From an uncultured Bacteroidales bacterium (lineage in GTDB: Bacteria > Bacteroidota > Bacteroidia > Bacteroidales > ML635J-15), in the NCBI GenBank assembly GCA_905234755.1, contig CAJOIT010000009.1:1-64000 (forward strand): a stretch of DNA of 64,000 nucleotides, written 5' to 3'. A program made the translations under genes and the position numbers. Shown in pieces: positions 1 to 8,465 of the stretch. The notes beneath the pieces were generated by a model, which was not told the origin of the DNA, ran no database searches, and was given only the letters and a program-made list of their open reading frames with translations. Numbering within the stretch: position 1 is the stretch's first letter; the number at the start of each line of letters is the position of its first letter.

Positions 1-600
1 TGTGAACGAATATGTTGCATCTGTTGATACTACGGTGCTGCCTTCTGTCCAGCTGACGAACGAGTAGCAGCTGCTAGGAGTAGCAGTAAGCGTTGCAGTC
101 GCTCCGCAGTTGTAGGTGTTGGCGCCGGTTACGGAACCGCCTGCTCCTGCTGTTGCCGTGATGGCGTAGGTGTTGAGCGAGAAGTTTGCCTTCAATGTGC
201 GTGCGCCGTTGACTGTGAACGTATAGGTTGCGTTCGTGGATACTACTGTGCTGCCTTCTGTCCAGCTGACGAAGGAGTAGCAGCTGCTAGGTGTGGCTGT
301 AAGTGTTGCTGTTGCTCCGCAGTTGTATGTGTTGCCGCCGGTTACGGAACCGCCTTCTCCTGCTGTTGCCGTGATGGCGTAGGTGTTGAGCGAGAAGTTT
401 GCCTTCAATGTGCGTGCGCCGTTGACTGTGAACGTATAGGTTGCGTTCGAGGATACTACTGTGCTGCCTTCTGTCCAGTTGACGAAGGAGTAGCAACTGT
501 TAGGTGTGGCGGTAAGCGTACAGCTTGCGCCGCAGTTATAGTTGCCTGCACCGGTTACAGTGCCGCCCGCGCCTGCTGTTGCGCTGATTGCATAAGGATT
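1..600 (-). repeat. 213-nt tandem repeat (71-aa InlB-like unit)
   Basis: Landmarks such as gatactac-gtgctgcc recur at about 25, 238 and 451, giving a period of exactly 213 nt (71 codons). The copies are nearly identical at the DNA level. Each encodes a beta-rich unit with a central NCGA(T/S) and a SWTEGSTVVS motif. The array continues off the left edge, so the copy number is unknown. Near-identity suggests recent expansion or gene conversion. Confidence 0.9.
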
Positions 601-3600
601 TACTATAACTGTAACAGCCTTGGCTTCGGATTCACACGTCTGTGATATATAAGGTGTGATGATGGCGTAGCCGTTGCCTGCATGTCCTGTCTCTGTTGAA
701 CCGGATGTGGATGCAAACGTAGCATTTCCGTTACTGGTAGAGGCATTCTGAAGCGTACTGCTGACATAGCTTGATCCACCAGCTCCAGAACCTCCACCAC
801 CGCCAAAATATGCAGTGGCTGCACTCGCAGAATTTCCTCCTGCTCCGCCATATCCAAAACCGCCATTACTACCTGAGTACCCTTGATAACCAGACATGGA
901 TGTGGAGCCGCCGCCGCCGCCACCACCGCCATAGTAGCCGGCACCAGCACCACCGCCGCCGCCAGGATAATAAGTACGGTCTGTACTAGTTGTAGTACTT
1001 GTGGAAACCGAACCACCAGTTCCTCCTGCAGAAGTTGTACCTGCTGTACCTCCATATCCATTATAAGAGCTACCACTATTTCTACCTCCATCAACACCAG
1101 CTGCTCCGCCTGACCAAGATGTATTACTAGCATTTAAACTAGAACTTCCACCCATAGACGCTCCACTCGCGCCACCACCGCCACCAGCAACCAACAGCAC
1201 CGAGGACGATGATAATGAACTCAATGTTCCTGACGATGTTGCTATATGTGTAGCACCACCACCACCGGAACCTGCAATACCCAGCGATGAACTTGTGCCG
1301 TTTCCGCCCTTGCCACCGCCGTTATAACCACCTGCACCGCCTGTGGTTGAAGAAGAAACGGATGTACCCTGTCCACCGACCACAACATATAAAGTACCGC
1401 TAGGATTATTCAGTGTACCCACTGCATAGCCACCCTTGCCACCAGTATATGTATCACTGTAGGATCCGCCCTGAGCACCCCATACTTCCATTTTCACAGA
1501 AGTAGCACCCGAGGGGATTGTATAGGATTGTACACCGCCCGTATATGAGAAAGGTACTGGATTGCCTTCAACTGCGCCTTCTTTTACCGCCTTGACATAA
1601 TAGGTGGTGTTATTATTTAATATAGGAGTCGTCATAGTTGATCCAGTTGCCACAAGATTGGTACATGCTGCATCACTGTACCAATTGTAGGTTACACCAC
1701 TCAATCCGCCAGCGCTTAGCGTAGTACTATTACCACAATTAATGGTGGTTGTACCAGACACTGAGATGTCGCTCGCAGTAGGCGATGTCACTGTAATCGT
1801 AACAGCCTTTGCTTCAGATTCACATTGTCCCAAAACATAAGGCGTTATGCGGGCGTAACCGCTACCTTCGCGACCTGTCATCGTACCACCGCTCGGATTG
1901 GGCATCGAGAGATTGCCTGCTATGGTTTCGGCACCTGCAAGAGATTGGTTCAGATAGCCAGAGCCACCGCCACCACCGTATGTGTCGTCGCCAGAGTTTG
2001 AACTAGTTACTGAACCGCCACCATAGAAGCCGCCGCCACCACCGCCGCCGTCACCGGAACCTGTGGATGCACCGTAGCCAAAACCAGCATTAGGACCGGC
2101 TGAAGACTGAGTACCTCCCGCACAACCACTTTGAGAAGAACCACTATTCTGGCCGTTTTCTCCGGAGGCACCACCGCCGGCCCCACCTTTATCGCTACTA
2201 TCTTCACCGCCACCACCGCCACCGCCGGCAACAATCAACAATTGTGAGGCGTAATTTGATGAAAACGATGTCAACAAGCCAGAAGTCTTGGCAATATGGG
2301 TAGCACCGCCACCACCATTGCCAGGTTCACCCGAACTTGATGCACAACCGCTTCCTCCACCATTATAACCGCCAGAGGCAGAACCACTGGTAGAAGAACT
2401 TCCAGCACCACCGACATATATATATAATGTTCCACTTGGCGACCCTAATGTTCCTACGGAATATCCGCCCTTGCCACCATAACCGCTATCGGTATTTCCG
2501 CTTGAGCGTTGTCCGCCACCTTCAGCGCCCCATACTTCCAACTTCACAGCAGGAGTACCTGATGGTACGGAATAGGTTTGGTAAGAACCAGTGTATGAAA
2601 ATGTCGAAGGCGTACCTTCCTCCAGACTGTTTCCTCCCACCGCCTTTACATAGTAGGTTGTGTTGTCAAACAACACTTGAGTCGTCAAAGTTGCGCCAGT
2701 GCCTATAAGCCGGGTGCATGCAGCATCGCTGTACCATTCGTAAGTAACGCCACTATTCAATCCTGAAGCAGTCAGAGTGGCGCTATTGCCGCAGGTAACA
2801 GAGGTGCCACTCACAGAGATGTTATTGGCATTCAATGAAATAAAATTAGCCACCAGATTGCGATTTCCTGACGGATTGAACGAATAATATGGATTTGTTG
2901 ACACCTCAGAACCATTTTCCGTCCAATTGAGGAAACAGTAGCCACTGTTAGGTATAGCTGCAACGCAGCAGCCCTGGGTACTTAAAACTGTTCCACCACC
3001 GCTGACGGTGCCACCTGCACTCGGATTGGCAGACAAGTTAACTTGGTAGGTGATTACTTCGAAGTTTGCTACCACATTGTGATTGGCATTCATTGTGATA
3101 GTGGTGGGGTTGCCTGTTACTGTATTGCCATCCACAGTCCAGTTGACAAACCGGCAGTTGGTATTTGGTGATGCAGTGAGGGTAACGGTTGTTCCCGCGG
3201 CATAAGCACGAGTGCTAGTACAAGTGGTTCCTGATGGACTGGCAGAAACACTACCCATAGTCGCATCATTCGAACTGAGAGTAAGTACTTTGTATTCCGT
3301 CGCTCCACTCATATTCAACTTGATGTAGTTGTTGTATTGAGAGGTATAGATACTACTCGTCGGGGGACTTGTTGCACTAAAGTTTGTGTTGTCGTCGTAT
3401 GTATATAAAGCCCTGTTTTCACCCGTATTATAGGTAGCAAAGGAACGCGTACTGCTATAACTACCATTCATATCCACCGTAATCATCAGGTTCTGGCAGA
3501 TATTACTGTAGTTAAACGATGTGCTCAAATTGATGGTTTGCCATCCCGTTCCACTGAAAGTATAAGAACCGTTGTAAACTACTGTGCCAGGACTGCTGTC

Positions 3601-5016
3601 AAATGACGACAATGTCCTTGTAGATGTCATCTTCATGTAAACGGTAATCGTTCTTGTTTCTGAAGTGCCAGAATTGTAGTAGAAACTGAGTTTTTTGATA
3701 GTACCAGTATAGCCAATTTCTTCTGGAGTGTAGATTTGCTGGGTCAAGGAGTTGTTATAGAAGAAATGGACAGGCAGGTAACCAGCATTCGTGGTGCCAC
3801 CGTTGGAACCTACTTCAACTTCTACAGGAGGTGTATCGGCTATGACTGTTGCCTTAAATCCTGCTCTGTTAACGCTACCATCCGTTCTGAACGCGAATGT
3901 CATGTTATTCCCGGAAGAGGTATATGTGCCACTTGGCGTAGAAGTCAAGTCTGTCGCCAGAGCAGTACTGCTCGTGCTGTTGCCGTCGTAGATATTCAAA
4001 CGGTCGCAGCAAGATTCCGTACACAAAGATGAGAAAGTCGCTTTGATTGTGCTTCCAGAGGGTCCCGTAAACACATGGCGGTATATGGCATTACGGGTAT
4101 AGTAGTTATACGAGGCATCGCCATTGGAGCAGTCGCCGCCGTCACCGCCCTCGTCAACGAAATTATAGGTTGTGCCAACTGATGCCGTGGTCTTCTTGAT
4201 GTTGATAATCTTTTCGGCGCCATTAAGTCGAATGATTGGTCTTTCTTTTGCCACCGTTCCGGTATTAGATCCAGGATGGCTGAAACAACCTGTATCGGAA
4301 TCACTTCTTCTGTAAATACATTGGTAGTGAGCATCAGTGATATACTTAAATGTCAAACCACTCGCATATGACGAACATTGCGTGGCGACAACAACTGCCA
4401 AGTTGTCCGTACCGTTGTACGAGAATGAAGTGCTAAAATTTATGGTTATCCACCAGTTTTGATTGTAATCGGTATAAGTGGTGTAACTCGTTGGCGTATA
4501 ACTTGAGGTGCTATACACTTGGGTAAGGCTGGACGAGGGCACCCAACCTGATGAGGTCAAGTCTGTTGATCCCGTTGTGCCGCACAAAGTGGTATGACCC
4601 AAGTAAACCCTCAGGTTGGTGGCACTCCATGTTGAGGAGGGCACGCCGCCTATCAAGAAGCTGATGGAAGAGATGGTCTGGGAGCCTCCGAGTTCTTCGG
4701 CGGTGTAGATCATCTGGCTCCACGCGTTCTTGTAGAAGTTGTTGAACGGAAAGTTGTAAGTAGCACCATCCGCACCCATTTTCACGGTTGTTTGTGCGAA
4801 AGCAGTATTGCCGAAGAATAAACCAAAGACAATTAACAATGCACAATGGACAATGGACAATGGACAATTTTTTCCAATGGATAATTTGCTTCGCCGAGCC
4901 ACAGAGTGCGAATGCTCAATTACGGGATTATTCATATTCGAAATATTTTTATCTGATGACGAAAAAGAATCGTGCATCATCATTTTTCTGTTGTTAGCGT
5001 TGTAAAATTCTGCCAT
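1..5016 (-). CDS. Giant secreted repeat protein, glycine-rich and InlB-like domains (3' end outside window)
   Basis: An open frame of 1672 codons runs from an ATG at 5016 to the window edge; I checked every codon line and found no stop. Residues 51-74 form a signal peptide ending in AFAQ after an unusually long N-region; Met27 (4938) is an alternative start. Approximate order: two related modules with a FYxNxxxQxIYTxEE motif (80-270 and 395-570) around a CUB-like domain (280-392, Cys pairs), InlB-type divergent repeats (570-725), an Ig-like domain, a large Gly-rich domain (805-1058) of the ALK/LTK-like type (VxLEVWGAxGG, YxVGTL, LLIVAGGGG), another Ig-like domain, a second Gly-rich domain (1154-1468), then tandem 71-residue InlB-like repeats. 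It is probably a cell-surface adhesin. A T9SS tail would be expected but lies beyond the window, so the secretion route is inferred. Confidence 0.85.
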   Translation of the reverse strand, partial: MAEFYNANNRKMMMHDSFSSSDKNISNMNNPVIEHSHSVARRSKLSIGKNCPLSIVHCALLIVFGLFFGNTAFAQTTVKMGADGATYNFPFNNFYKNAWSQMIYTAEELGGSQTISSISFLIGGVPSSTWSATNLRVYLGHTTLCGTTGSTDLTSSGWVPSSSLTQVYSTSSYTPTSYTTYTDYNQNWWITINFSTSFSYNGTDNLAVVVATQCSSYASGLTFKYITDAHYQCIYRRSDSDTGCFSHPGSNTGTVAKERPIIRLNGAEKIINIKKTTASVGTTYNFVDEGGDGGDCSNGDASYNYYTRNAIYRHVFTGPSGSTIKATFSSLCTESCCDRLNIYDGNSTSSTALATDLTSTPSGTYTSSGNNMTFAFRTDGSVNRAGFKATVIADTPPVEVEVGSNGGTTNAGYLPVHFFYNNSLTQQIYTPEEIGYTGTIKKLSFYYNSGTSETRTITVYMKMTSTRTLSSFDSSPGTVVYNGSYTFSGTGWQTINLSTSFNYSNICQNLMITVDMNGSYSSTRSFATYNTGENRALYTYDDNTNFSATSPPTSSIYTSQYNNYIKLNMSGATEYKVLTLSSNDATMGSVSASPSGTTCTSTRAYAAGTTVTLTASPNTNCRFVNWTVDGNTVTGNPTTITMNANHNVVANFEVITYQVNLSANPSAGGTVSGGGTVLSTQGCCVAAIPNSGYCFLNWTENGSEVSTNPYYSFNPSGNRNLVANFISLNANNISVSGTSVTCGNSATLTASGLNSGVTYEWYSDAACTRLIGTGATLTTQVLFDNTTYYVKAVGGNSLEEGTPSTFSYTGSYQTYSVPSGTPAVKLEVWGAEGGGQRSSGNTDSGYGGKGGYSVGTLGSPSGTLYIYVGGAGSSSTSGSASGGYNGGGSGCASSSGEPGNGGGGATHIAKTSGLLTSFSSNYASQLLIVAGGGGGGGEDSSDKGGAGGGASGENGQNSGSSQSGCAGGTQSSAGPNAGFGYGASTGSGDGGGGGGGFYGGGSVTSSNSGDDTYGGGGGSGYLNQSLAGAETIAGNLSMPNPSGGTMTGREGSGYARITPYVLGQCESEAKAVTITVTSPTASDISVSGTTTINCGNSTTLSAGGLSGVTYNWYSDAACTNLVATGSTMTTPILNNNTTYYVKAVKEGAVEGNPVPFSYTGGVQSYTIPSGATSVKMEVWGAQGGSYSDTYTGGKGGYAVGTLNNPSGTLYVVVGGQGTSVSSSTTGGAGGYNGGGKGGNGTSSSLGIAGSGGGGATHIATSSGTLSSLSSSSVLLVAGGGGGASGASMGGSSSLNASNTSWSGGAAGVDGGRNSGSSYNGYGGTAGTTSAGGTGGSVSTSTTTSTDRTYYPGGGGGAGAGYYGGGGGGGGSTSMSGYQGYSGSNGGFGYGGAGGNSASAATAYFGGGGGSGAGGSSYVSSTLQNASTSNGNATFASTSGSTETGHAGNGYAIITPYISQTCESEAKAVTVIVNPYAISATAGAGGTVTGAGNYNCGASCTLTATPNSCYSFVNWTEGSTVVSSNATYTFTVNGARTLKANFSLNTYAITATAGEGGSVTGGNTYNCGATATLTATPSSCYSFVSWTEGSTVVSTNATYTFTVNGARTLKANFSLNTYAITATAGAGGSVTGANTYNCGATATLTATPSSCYSFVSWTEGSTVVSTDATYSFT
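4833..4867 (-). repeat. Heptanucleotide array inside the signal-peptide coding region
   Basis: Five consecutive 7-mers are seen on the + strand: TTAACAA, TGCACAA and TGGACAA three times. Read on the minus strand they encode part of the hydrophobic core of the giant protein's signal peptide (about residues 50-61, PLSIVHCALLIV). Similar 7-mers are found at the end of thiG (12334-12375). Confidence 0.8.
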
Positions 5017-5258
5017 ATATTTTTACTTATAAAATTCAACAAAAGCCCAGTAAATACCACTATATCAGCATATCACACCACCCAACAAAAACATCTTCAT
5101 ATATGCCAAAATTTAGTGACAATTTGGGAATCTCAAAGGTAAAAAAATATTTAACACAACAAAAGCCCAATGAACAAACATTATATTAAAAATATAATTA
5201 TTTAGACAAACACAACAATTAAACACAATAATGGTTTTGTATTGTTCAAGGTTTCTAT

Positions 5259-5441
5259 GGCTGCGCCGTCCAATGCCTGCGGCGTTTGAAGGGCAAAGCC
5301 CGTTTGAGTGGCTACGCCGTTTCAGAGGCTTCACCGTTTCATGGGCTAAAGTCCGTTTCTGGGTTTCTAAGTTTCAGGTTTCAATTGGCTGCGCCGTTTC
5401 TGGTTTCAATGACTGAAGCCGTTTGAAGATTTGGCTACGCC
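5259..5441. repeat. Cluster of covarying mini-hairpins, copy 1
   Basis: A run of 9-12 nt hairpins is separated by GTTTC/GTTTGA spacers: GGC-TGC-GCC (5259-5267), GCC-TGC-GGC (5275-5283), GGGC-AAA-GCCC (5291-5301), GGC-TAC-GCC (5310-5318), a weaker GGC-TTC-ACC, GGGC-TAAA-GTCC, and further GGC-TGC-GCC and GGC-TAC-GCC (5433-5441). Stem sequence changes while pairing is kept. The same class recurs at 26571-26844 and 36335-36416. Confidence 0.7.
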
Positions 5442-5467
5442 GAGCTAAAGGTTGAGGATTTGATGAG

Positions 5468-5523
5468 TTCAAGGTTTAAGGTTTAAGGTTCAAAGTTCAA
5501 GGTTCAAAGTTCAAGGTTTAAGG
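5468..5523. repeat. Heptanucleotide tandem array TTYAARG x8
   Basis: Eight consecutive 7-mers of the form TTCAAGG, TTTAAGG or TTCAAAG are visible. No coding role is apparent. Confidence 0.85.
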
Positions 5524-5619
5524 TTTCTATGGTGTCAATGCCTGAAATAGGTTGACCGTTTTTGACTTTTCATATTTTAGCCTTTAAGCCCAATTATATG
5601 TTTGAAGGATAAAGTTGTA

Positions 5620-6420
5620 TTACCTTTTTCCTTCCATCTTGTCAATAAATGTGTCGAATACAAGTTTGTATGCCTCGGTAGGATTGAATTCAATGCCATA
5701 ACGCAAAAGCGAATGAGTGTCGTTTAAAAACTCCATATCATTCATCTTTTCTTCCATATTGTTGACAAATTGCTTGTATGTCGGAGCTTTGCCAACAACA
5801 AATTCCATATATCTTTTGTAACATTCCAAAACATTATCCACGTCCGTTTCCTTTTGCTTCAATGCTATGTATAAATCGAAAAGGTCTCTACCTTTCTTGC
5901 GCTGATAAAGTGCGCGGAGTTTTGTACCGAGAAGTTCTTCAAAATAATATGTTGTCAGTTTGGCTTCGCCAGTAAACCACGAGTTTTCAACGCGGAATGG
6001 TATTTTTGTAAGCCCCAGAACATTGAAATGCTCGAAGCAGTTTATCTCTATTTTCAGATGGATTGGTATAGTTGGTGGAATTTCCGATTCCATACGGAAC
6101 AACATTGTGTTATTGTATCGCTTTTGTTTCGTTACCCTGTCCGGTAGAAAATCAAGAACTTCGCCAAGCCTATACATTATGGGCTTGATAGGTCCGGGAT
6201 TAATTTGCACCAGGTCAATATCTTCACTATAGCGTGGTTGTGGCGACAGGTAAAGTTTATGTAGGGCAGTGCCGCCACGAAATGCCAGTTCTGATGCGAG
6301 AAAATCATCGCTGAAAATTGCAACCAACGCTCTGCATATAATAAGGTCTTGCTCAATTTGTGCATTTTCAATCCATGGTGCATATTCGCTCCATTGCTGT
6401 ATTGCGGCTCTATTTATCAT
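5620..6420 (-). CDS. abiEii: AbiEii/AbiGii-family nucleotidyltransferase toxin
   Basis: This 266-residue protein belongs to the toxin component of the type IV AbiE toxin-antitoxin system, a nucleotidyltransferase that blocks growth during phage infection. The N-terminal half carries the family motif GGTALHK followed by RYSEDIDL, which supplies the Gly-Gly and Asp-x-Asp nucleotide/metal site. I chose the ATG at 6420 because it overlaps the upstream antitoxin stop in an ATGA arrangement; an upstream ATG at 6462 would add 14 residues inside the antitoxin gene. Translation is probably coupled to the antitoxin. The system is chromosomal here and sits among repeats, with no phage genes nearby. Confidence 0.88.
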   Translation of the reverse strand: MINRAAIQQWSEYAPWIENAQIEQDLIICRALVAIFSDDFLASELAFRGGTALHKLYLSPQPRYSEDIDLVQINPGPIKPIMYRLGEVLDFLPDRVTKQKRYNNTMLFRMESEIPPTIPIHLKIEINCFEHFNVLGLTKIPFRVENSWFTGEAKLTTYYFEELLGTKLRALYQRKKGRDLFDLYIALKQKETDVDNVLECYKRYMEFVVGKAPTYKQFVNNMEEKMNDMEFLNDTHSLLRYGIEFNPTEAYKLVFDTFIDKMEGKR

Positions 6421-7220
6421 AGTTCGTCTATTTCTATCTGTGTGTTTATGTTTATTTTCCAACGGCTGTCACGAACGCTGTATTCACTTGTGGCAGTTGT
6501 ACTTAGCGGTGTATATTGAATGTGGTGATTAACAGAACGCAATTGTAGGTACAGCTCATCGGCAAGTTCCTTTTCTTCGATGATATTCTCCAGCAAATAT
6601 CCTAATCGCTGCCATACCACACTTTTCACAAACGGAACTAGCAATCGGAAATGCTTTTTGATGTCAATCTGCTCCGTCAGTTCTTCAATAATCGTTGCTG
6701 CGCGTGCAAGTCCGCCTATATGTTGTTGGTATTGAACAAGGTCGGCAGCAGTAAGAAGTGCATTCGAAATCCGGATTATTCCTGTTTCTGTATTTTTTGT
6801 AATAATGCAATCCTCAGGAATTTGTTCTCGATAGAACCATTCCGTTGCAACATTTCGCCTAGAAACAACGCTACGTTTTGGGAAAGTCGTCATTACAGAA
6901 AATTGCTGAGGTCGCTGATGTGCGGCACCTAACAATTCGGAGGCACTTAGCATGCAAACATAATACGGCTTTCCTAAATAATTCATTAACTGGTCGATAT
7001 AATATGTAGCAGGAATTGAACCACGAAGAACATATTGGACTGGGAAAATGACATAGAATCCGCGATACACATTGGTAATTGTCTTGTTGGCAGATAGGCG
7101 AGAAAGTTCGTTCTGCAGGATTTGCTCAGATGAACATAAGCAAGCTTGTCTTGCATCCTCAATGGAGAATGTTGGAAATCCGTGAATTGATCTGTCCTTT
7201 ATCCATCGTTGCAAAGTCAT
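6417..7220 (-). CDS. abiEi: AbiEi-type antitoxin / transcriptional regulator
   Basis: This 267-residue protein begins MTLQRWIKD at 7220; an ATG at 7334 would add 38 poorly conserved residues and is less likely. The N-terminal ~90 residues look like the winged-helix region of AbiEi antitoxins (FSIEDAR...LQNELSRL, then VYRGFYVIFP). The C-terminal part is helical. It directly precedes and overlaps the AbiEii toxin by 4 nt, the canonical antitoxin-first order. In characterised AbiE systems the antitoxin represses its own operon through inverted repeats upstream; I could not single out such an operator here. Identification rests on gene pairing and general domain look. Confidence 0.8.
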   Translation of the reverse strand: MTLQRWIKDRSIHGFPTFSIEDARQACLCSSEQILQNELSRLSANKTITNVYRGFYVIFPVQYVLRGSIPATYYIDQLMNYLGKPYYVCMLSASELLGAAHQRPQQFSVMTTFPKRSVVSRRNVATEWFYREQIPEDCIITKNTETGIIRISNALLTAADLVQYQQHIGGLARAATIIEELTEQIDIKKHFRLLVPFVKSVVWQRLGYLLENIIEEKELADELYLQLRSVNHHIQYTPLSTTATSEYSVRDSRWKININTQIEIDEL

Positions 7221-7302
7221 ACTGAATAATTTTGGCGCAAATATAATGATTATTTTATTAGTAGTAATAAGAAATCTTTCAAAGATTTGAAAAATCGATG
7301 AT

Positions 7303-7376
7303 TGTAGGGGCGCAATGATTTGCACAGATTGCAATGAATAGCATAGTTTTGAGACGCAATGAATTGCGTCTGTACG
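7303..7376. repeat. REP-like palindromic element
   Basis: The element holds a weaker hairpin (GCAA-ATCA-TTGC type near 7310-7325) followed by a strong one at 7352-7371: a 9-bp stem AGACGCAAT / ATTGCGTCT with a 2-nt loop. The core GACGCAAT/ATTGCGTC and the nearby GTA trinucleotides resemble palindromes at 12389-12408, 29731-29755 and 50815-50844. Confidence 0.7.
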
Positions 7377-7452
7377 GCTAAGGGGTAGAATTGGCTGTTA
7401 GCCTGCAAGCCTGTTAGCCCTTTGGTTTGTGGTCGTCTGATTTTTATTTTTT

Positions 7453-7486
7453 TTTGAATCATTGAAGCAAATTATTATTACCTTTG
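7453..7486 (+). promoter_or_regulatory. Predicted promoter of the thiamin operon
   Basis: TTTG at 7453-7456 and TACCTTTG at 7479-7486 match the Bacteroidota -33 (TTTG) and -7 (TAnnTTTG) elements with a 22-nt spacer. Transcription would begin just upstream of the TPP riboswitch. Confidence 0.55.
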
Positions 7487-7507
7487 CAACGCTTCGACAT
7501 TAGGTCG

Positions 7508-7590
7508 GGCAGGAAATAGGGGTGCTGAAAAAAGTAGGCTGAGATTAGACCCATTGACCAGTCTGGTAATGCAGATTTGGGATTCCAATT
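7508..7590 (+). promoter_or_regulatory. TPP riboswitch (thi box)
   Basis: The conserved thi-box elements appear in order: GGGGTGCT (7519 on), GGCTGAGA with CTGAGA at 7539-7544, GACCC, then GGTAATGC (7565-7572) and a closing GGGATTCC. The outer P1 stem can pair GGAA near 7512 with TTCC near 7583. It lies about 40 nt upstream of the thiD start and the operon is thiamin biosynthesis, so binding of thiamin pyrophosphate is expected to shut the operon down. No clear intrinsic terminator follows, so translational control or an unrecognised fold is likely. Confidence 0.92.
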
Positions 7591-7627
7591 TCTCTCTTTT
7601 CCCACACTCCCAAAACAAAAAAGAACT

Positions 7628-8446
7628 ATGGAAGGAATAAGGCATATTCTTACCATCGCAGGAAGCGATTCGGTTGGCGGAGCGGGAATCCAAGCCGACA
7701 TTAAGACCATTTTCTCACTCGGTCAGTACACCGCTAGCGCAATAACCGCAGTCACCGCACAAAATACCTGCGGAGTTAGGATGATTCAGGCGGTTGACTC
7801 TGCTGTGCTTTCAGCACAGATTGACGCCGTGCTCGATGACCTCGATGTTGACGCTATAAAAATAGGTATGGTTTATACTAAGGAAAATGTTGACGCAATT
7901 AGGGATTCGTTGGCAAAAAACAACTATCGCGGTCATCTTGTCCTCGACCCTGTGCTCGTGGCTACCAGCGGCGACATGCTTGCAAAAGCAGATTTCCTTA
8001 ATGTTCTGAAAGAGCAACTTTTCCCATTATGCACCGTCCTTACGCCAAACATCTCGGAAGCGGAAGCCATTTCGGGAATGAAAATCACGAGCGTTGACGA
8101 TATGGTGGAGTGTGGCCGGTGGATTGTAAGCAATTGCCATTGCAAGAATGTGCTTGTAAAAGGCGGACACTCAACAGGAGAAAAAATGACCGACATTCTT
8201 GTCAGCGATGACGGAACATTCAAGGCTTTTACCGCAGAAAAGATTGATTCAAATAATACTCACGGAACTGGTTGTACGCTTTCTTCGGCAATAGCGACTT
8301 TCCTTGGTATCGGTTATCCGCTTGAGGAAAGCGTTGCTCGTGCAAAGGACTACGTTTACAATGCTATTATGGCAGCAAAGGATGCAAAAGTTGGTCATGG
8401 GCATGGCTCTACAAACCATTTCTGGGGATTGGAAAAAACAAAATAG
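7628..8446 (+). CDS. thiD: Hydroxymethylpyrimidine/phosphomethylpyrimidine kinase
   Basis: ThiD phosphorylates HMP and HMP-phosphate to HMP-diphosphate for thiamin synthesis in the cytoplasm. The 272-residue protein opens with ILTIAGSDSVGGAGIQADIK, the family's substrate-binding start, and near the C-terminus shows THGTGCTLSSAIA, the ribokinase-fold anion hole and catalytic Asp region; here the usual Asp of GTGD/GTGC-type motifs is represented by the GTGCT form typical of ThiD. The ATG at 7628 was preferred over an in-frame ATG at 7577, which would lie inside the riboswitch. First gene of the riboswitch-controlled operon. Confidence 0.95.
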   Translation: MEGIRHILTIAGSDSVGGAGIQADIKTIFSLGQYTASAITAVTAQNTCGVRMIQAVDSAVLSAQIDAVLDDLDVDAIKIGMVYTKENVDAIRDSLAKNNYRGHLVLDPVLVATSGDMLAKADFLNVLKEQLFPLCTVLTPNISEAEAISGMKITSVDDMVECGRWIVSNCHCKNVLVKGGHSTGEKMTDILVSDDGTFKAFTAEKIDSNNTHGTGCTLSSAIATFLGIGYPLEESVARAKDYVYNAIMAAKDAKVGHGHGSTNHFWGLEKTK

Positions 8447-8465
8447 ACAAACTGACAGAAGCAAT

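Larger units (their letters stand above)
5017..5619. other. Gene-free stretch with two repeat classes
   Basis: No credible gene is present. The stretch holds AT-rich sequence upstream of the giant gene (5017-5235), a cluster of short GC-rich hairpins (5259-5441) and a 7-nt tandem array (5468-5523). The two flanking genes are both on the minus strand, so this is the promoter region of the giant gene and the 3' side of the AbiEii gene. Confidence 0.7.

Noticed and set aside
603..1133. Open frame on the minus strand across the glycine-rich region
   Set aside because: It is a shadow in another frame of the giant CDS, produced by GC-rich Gly codons.
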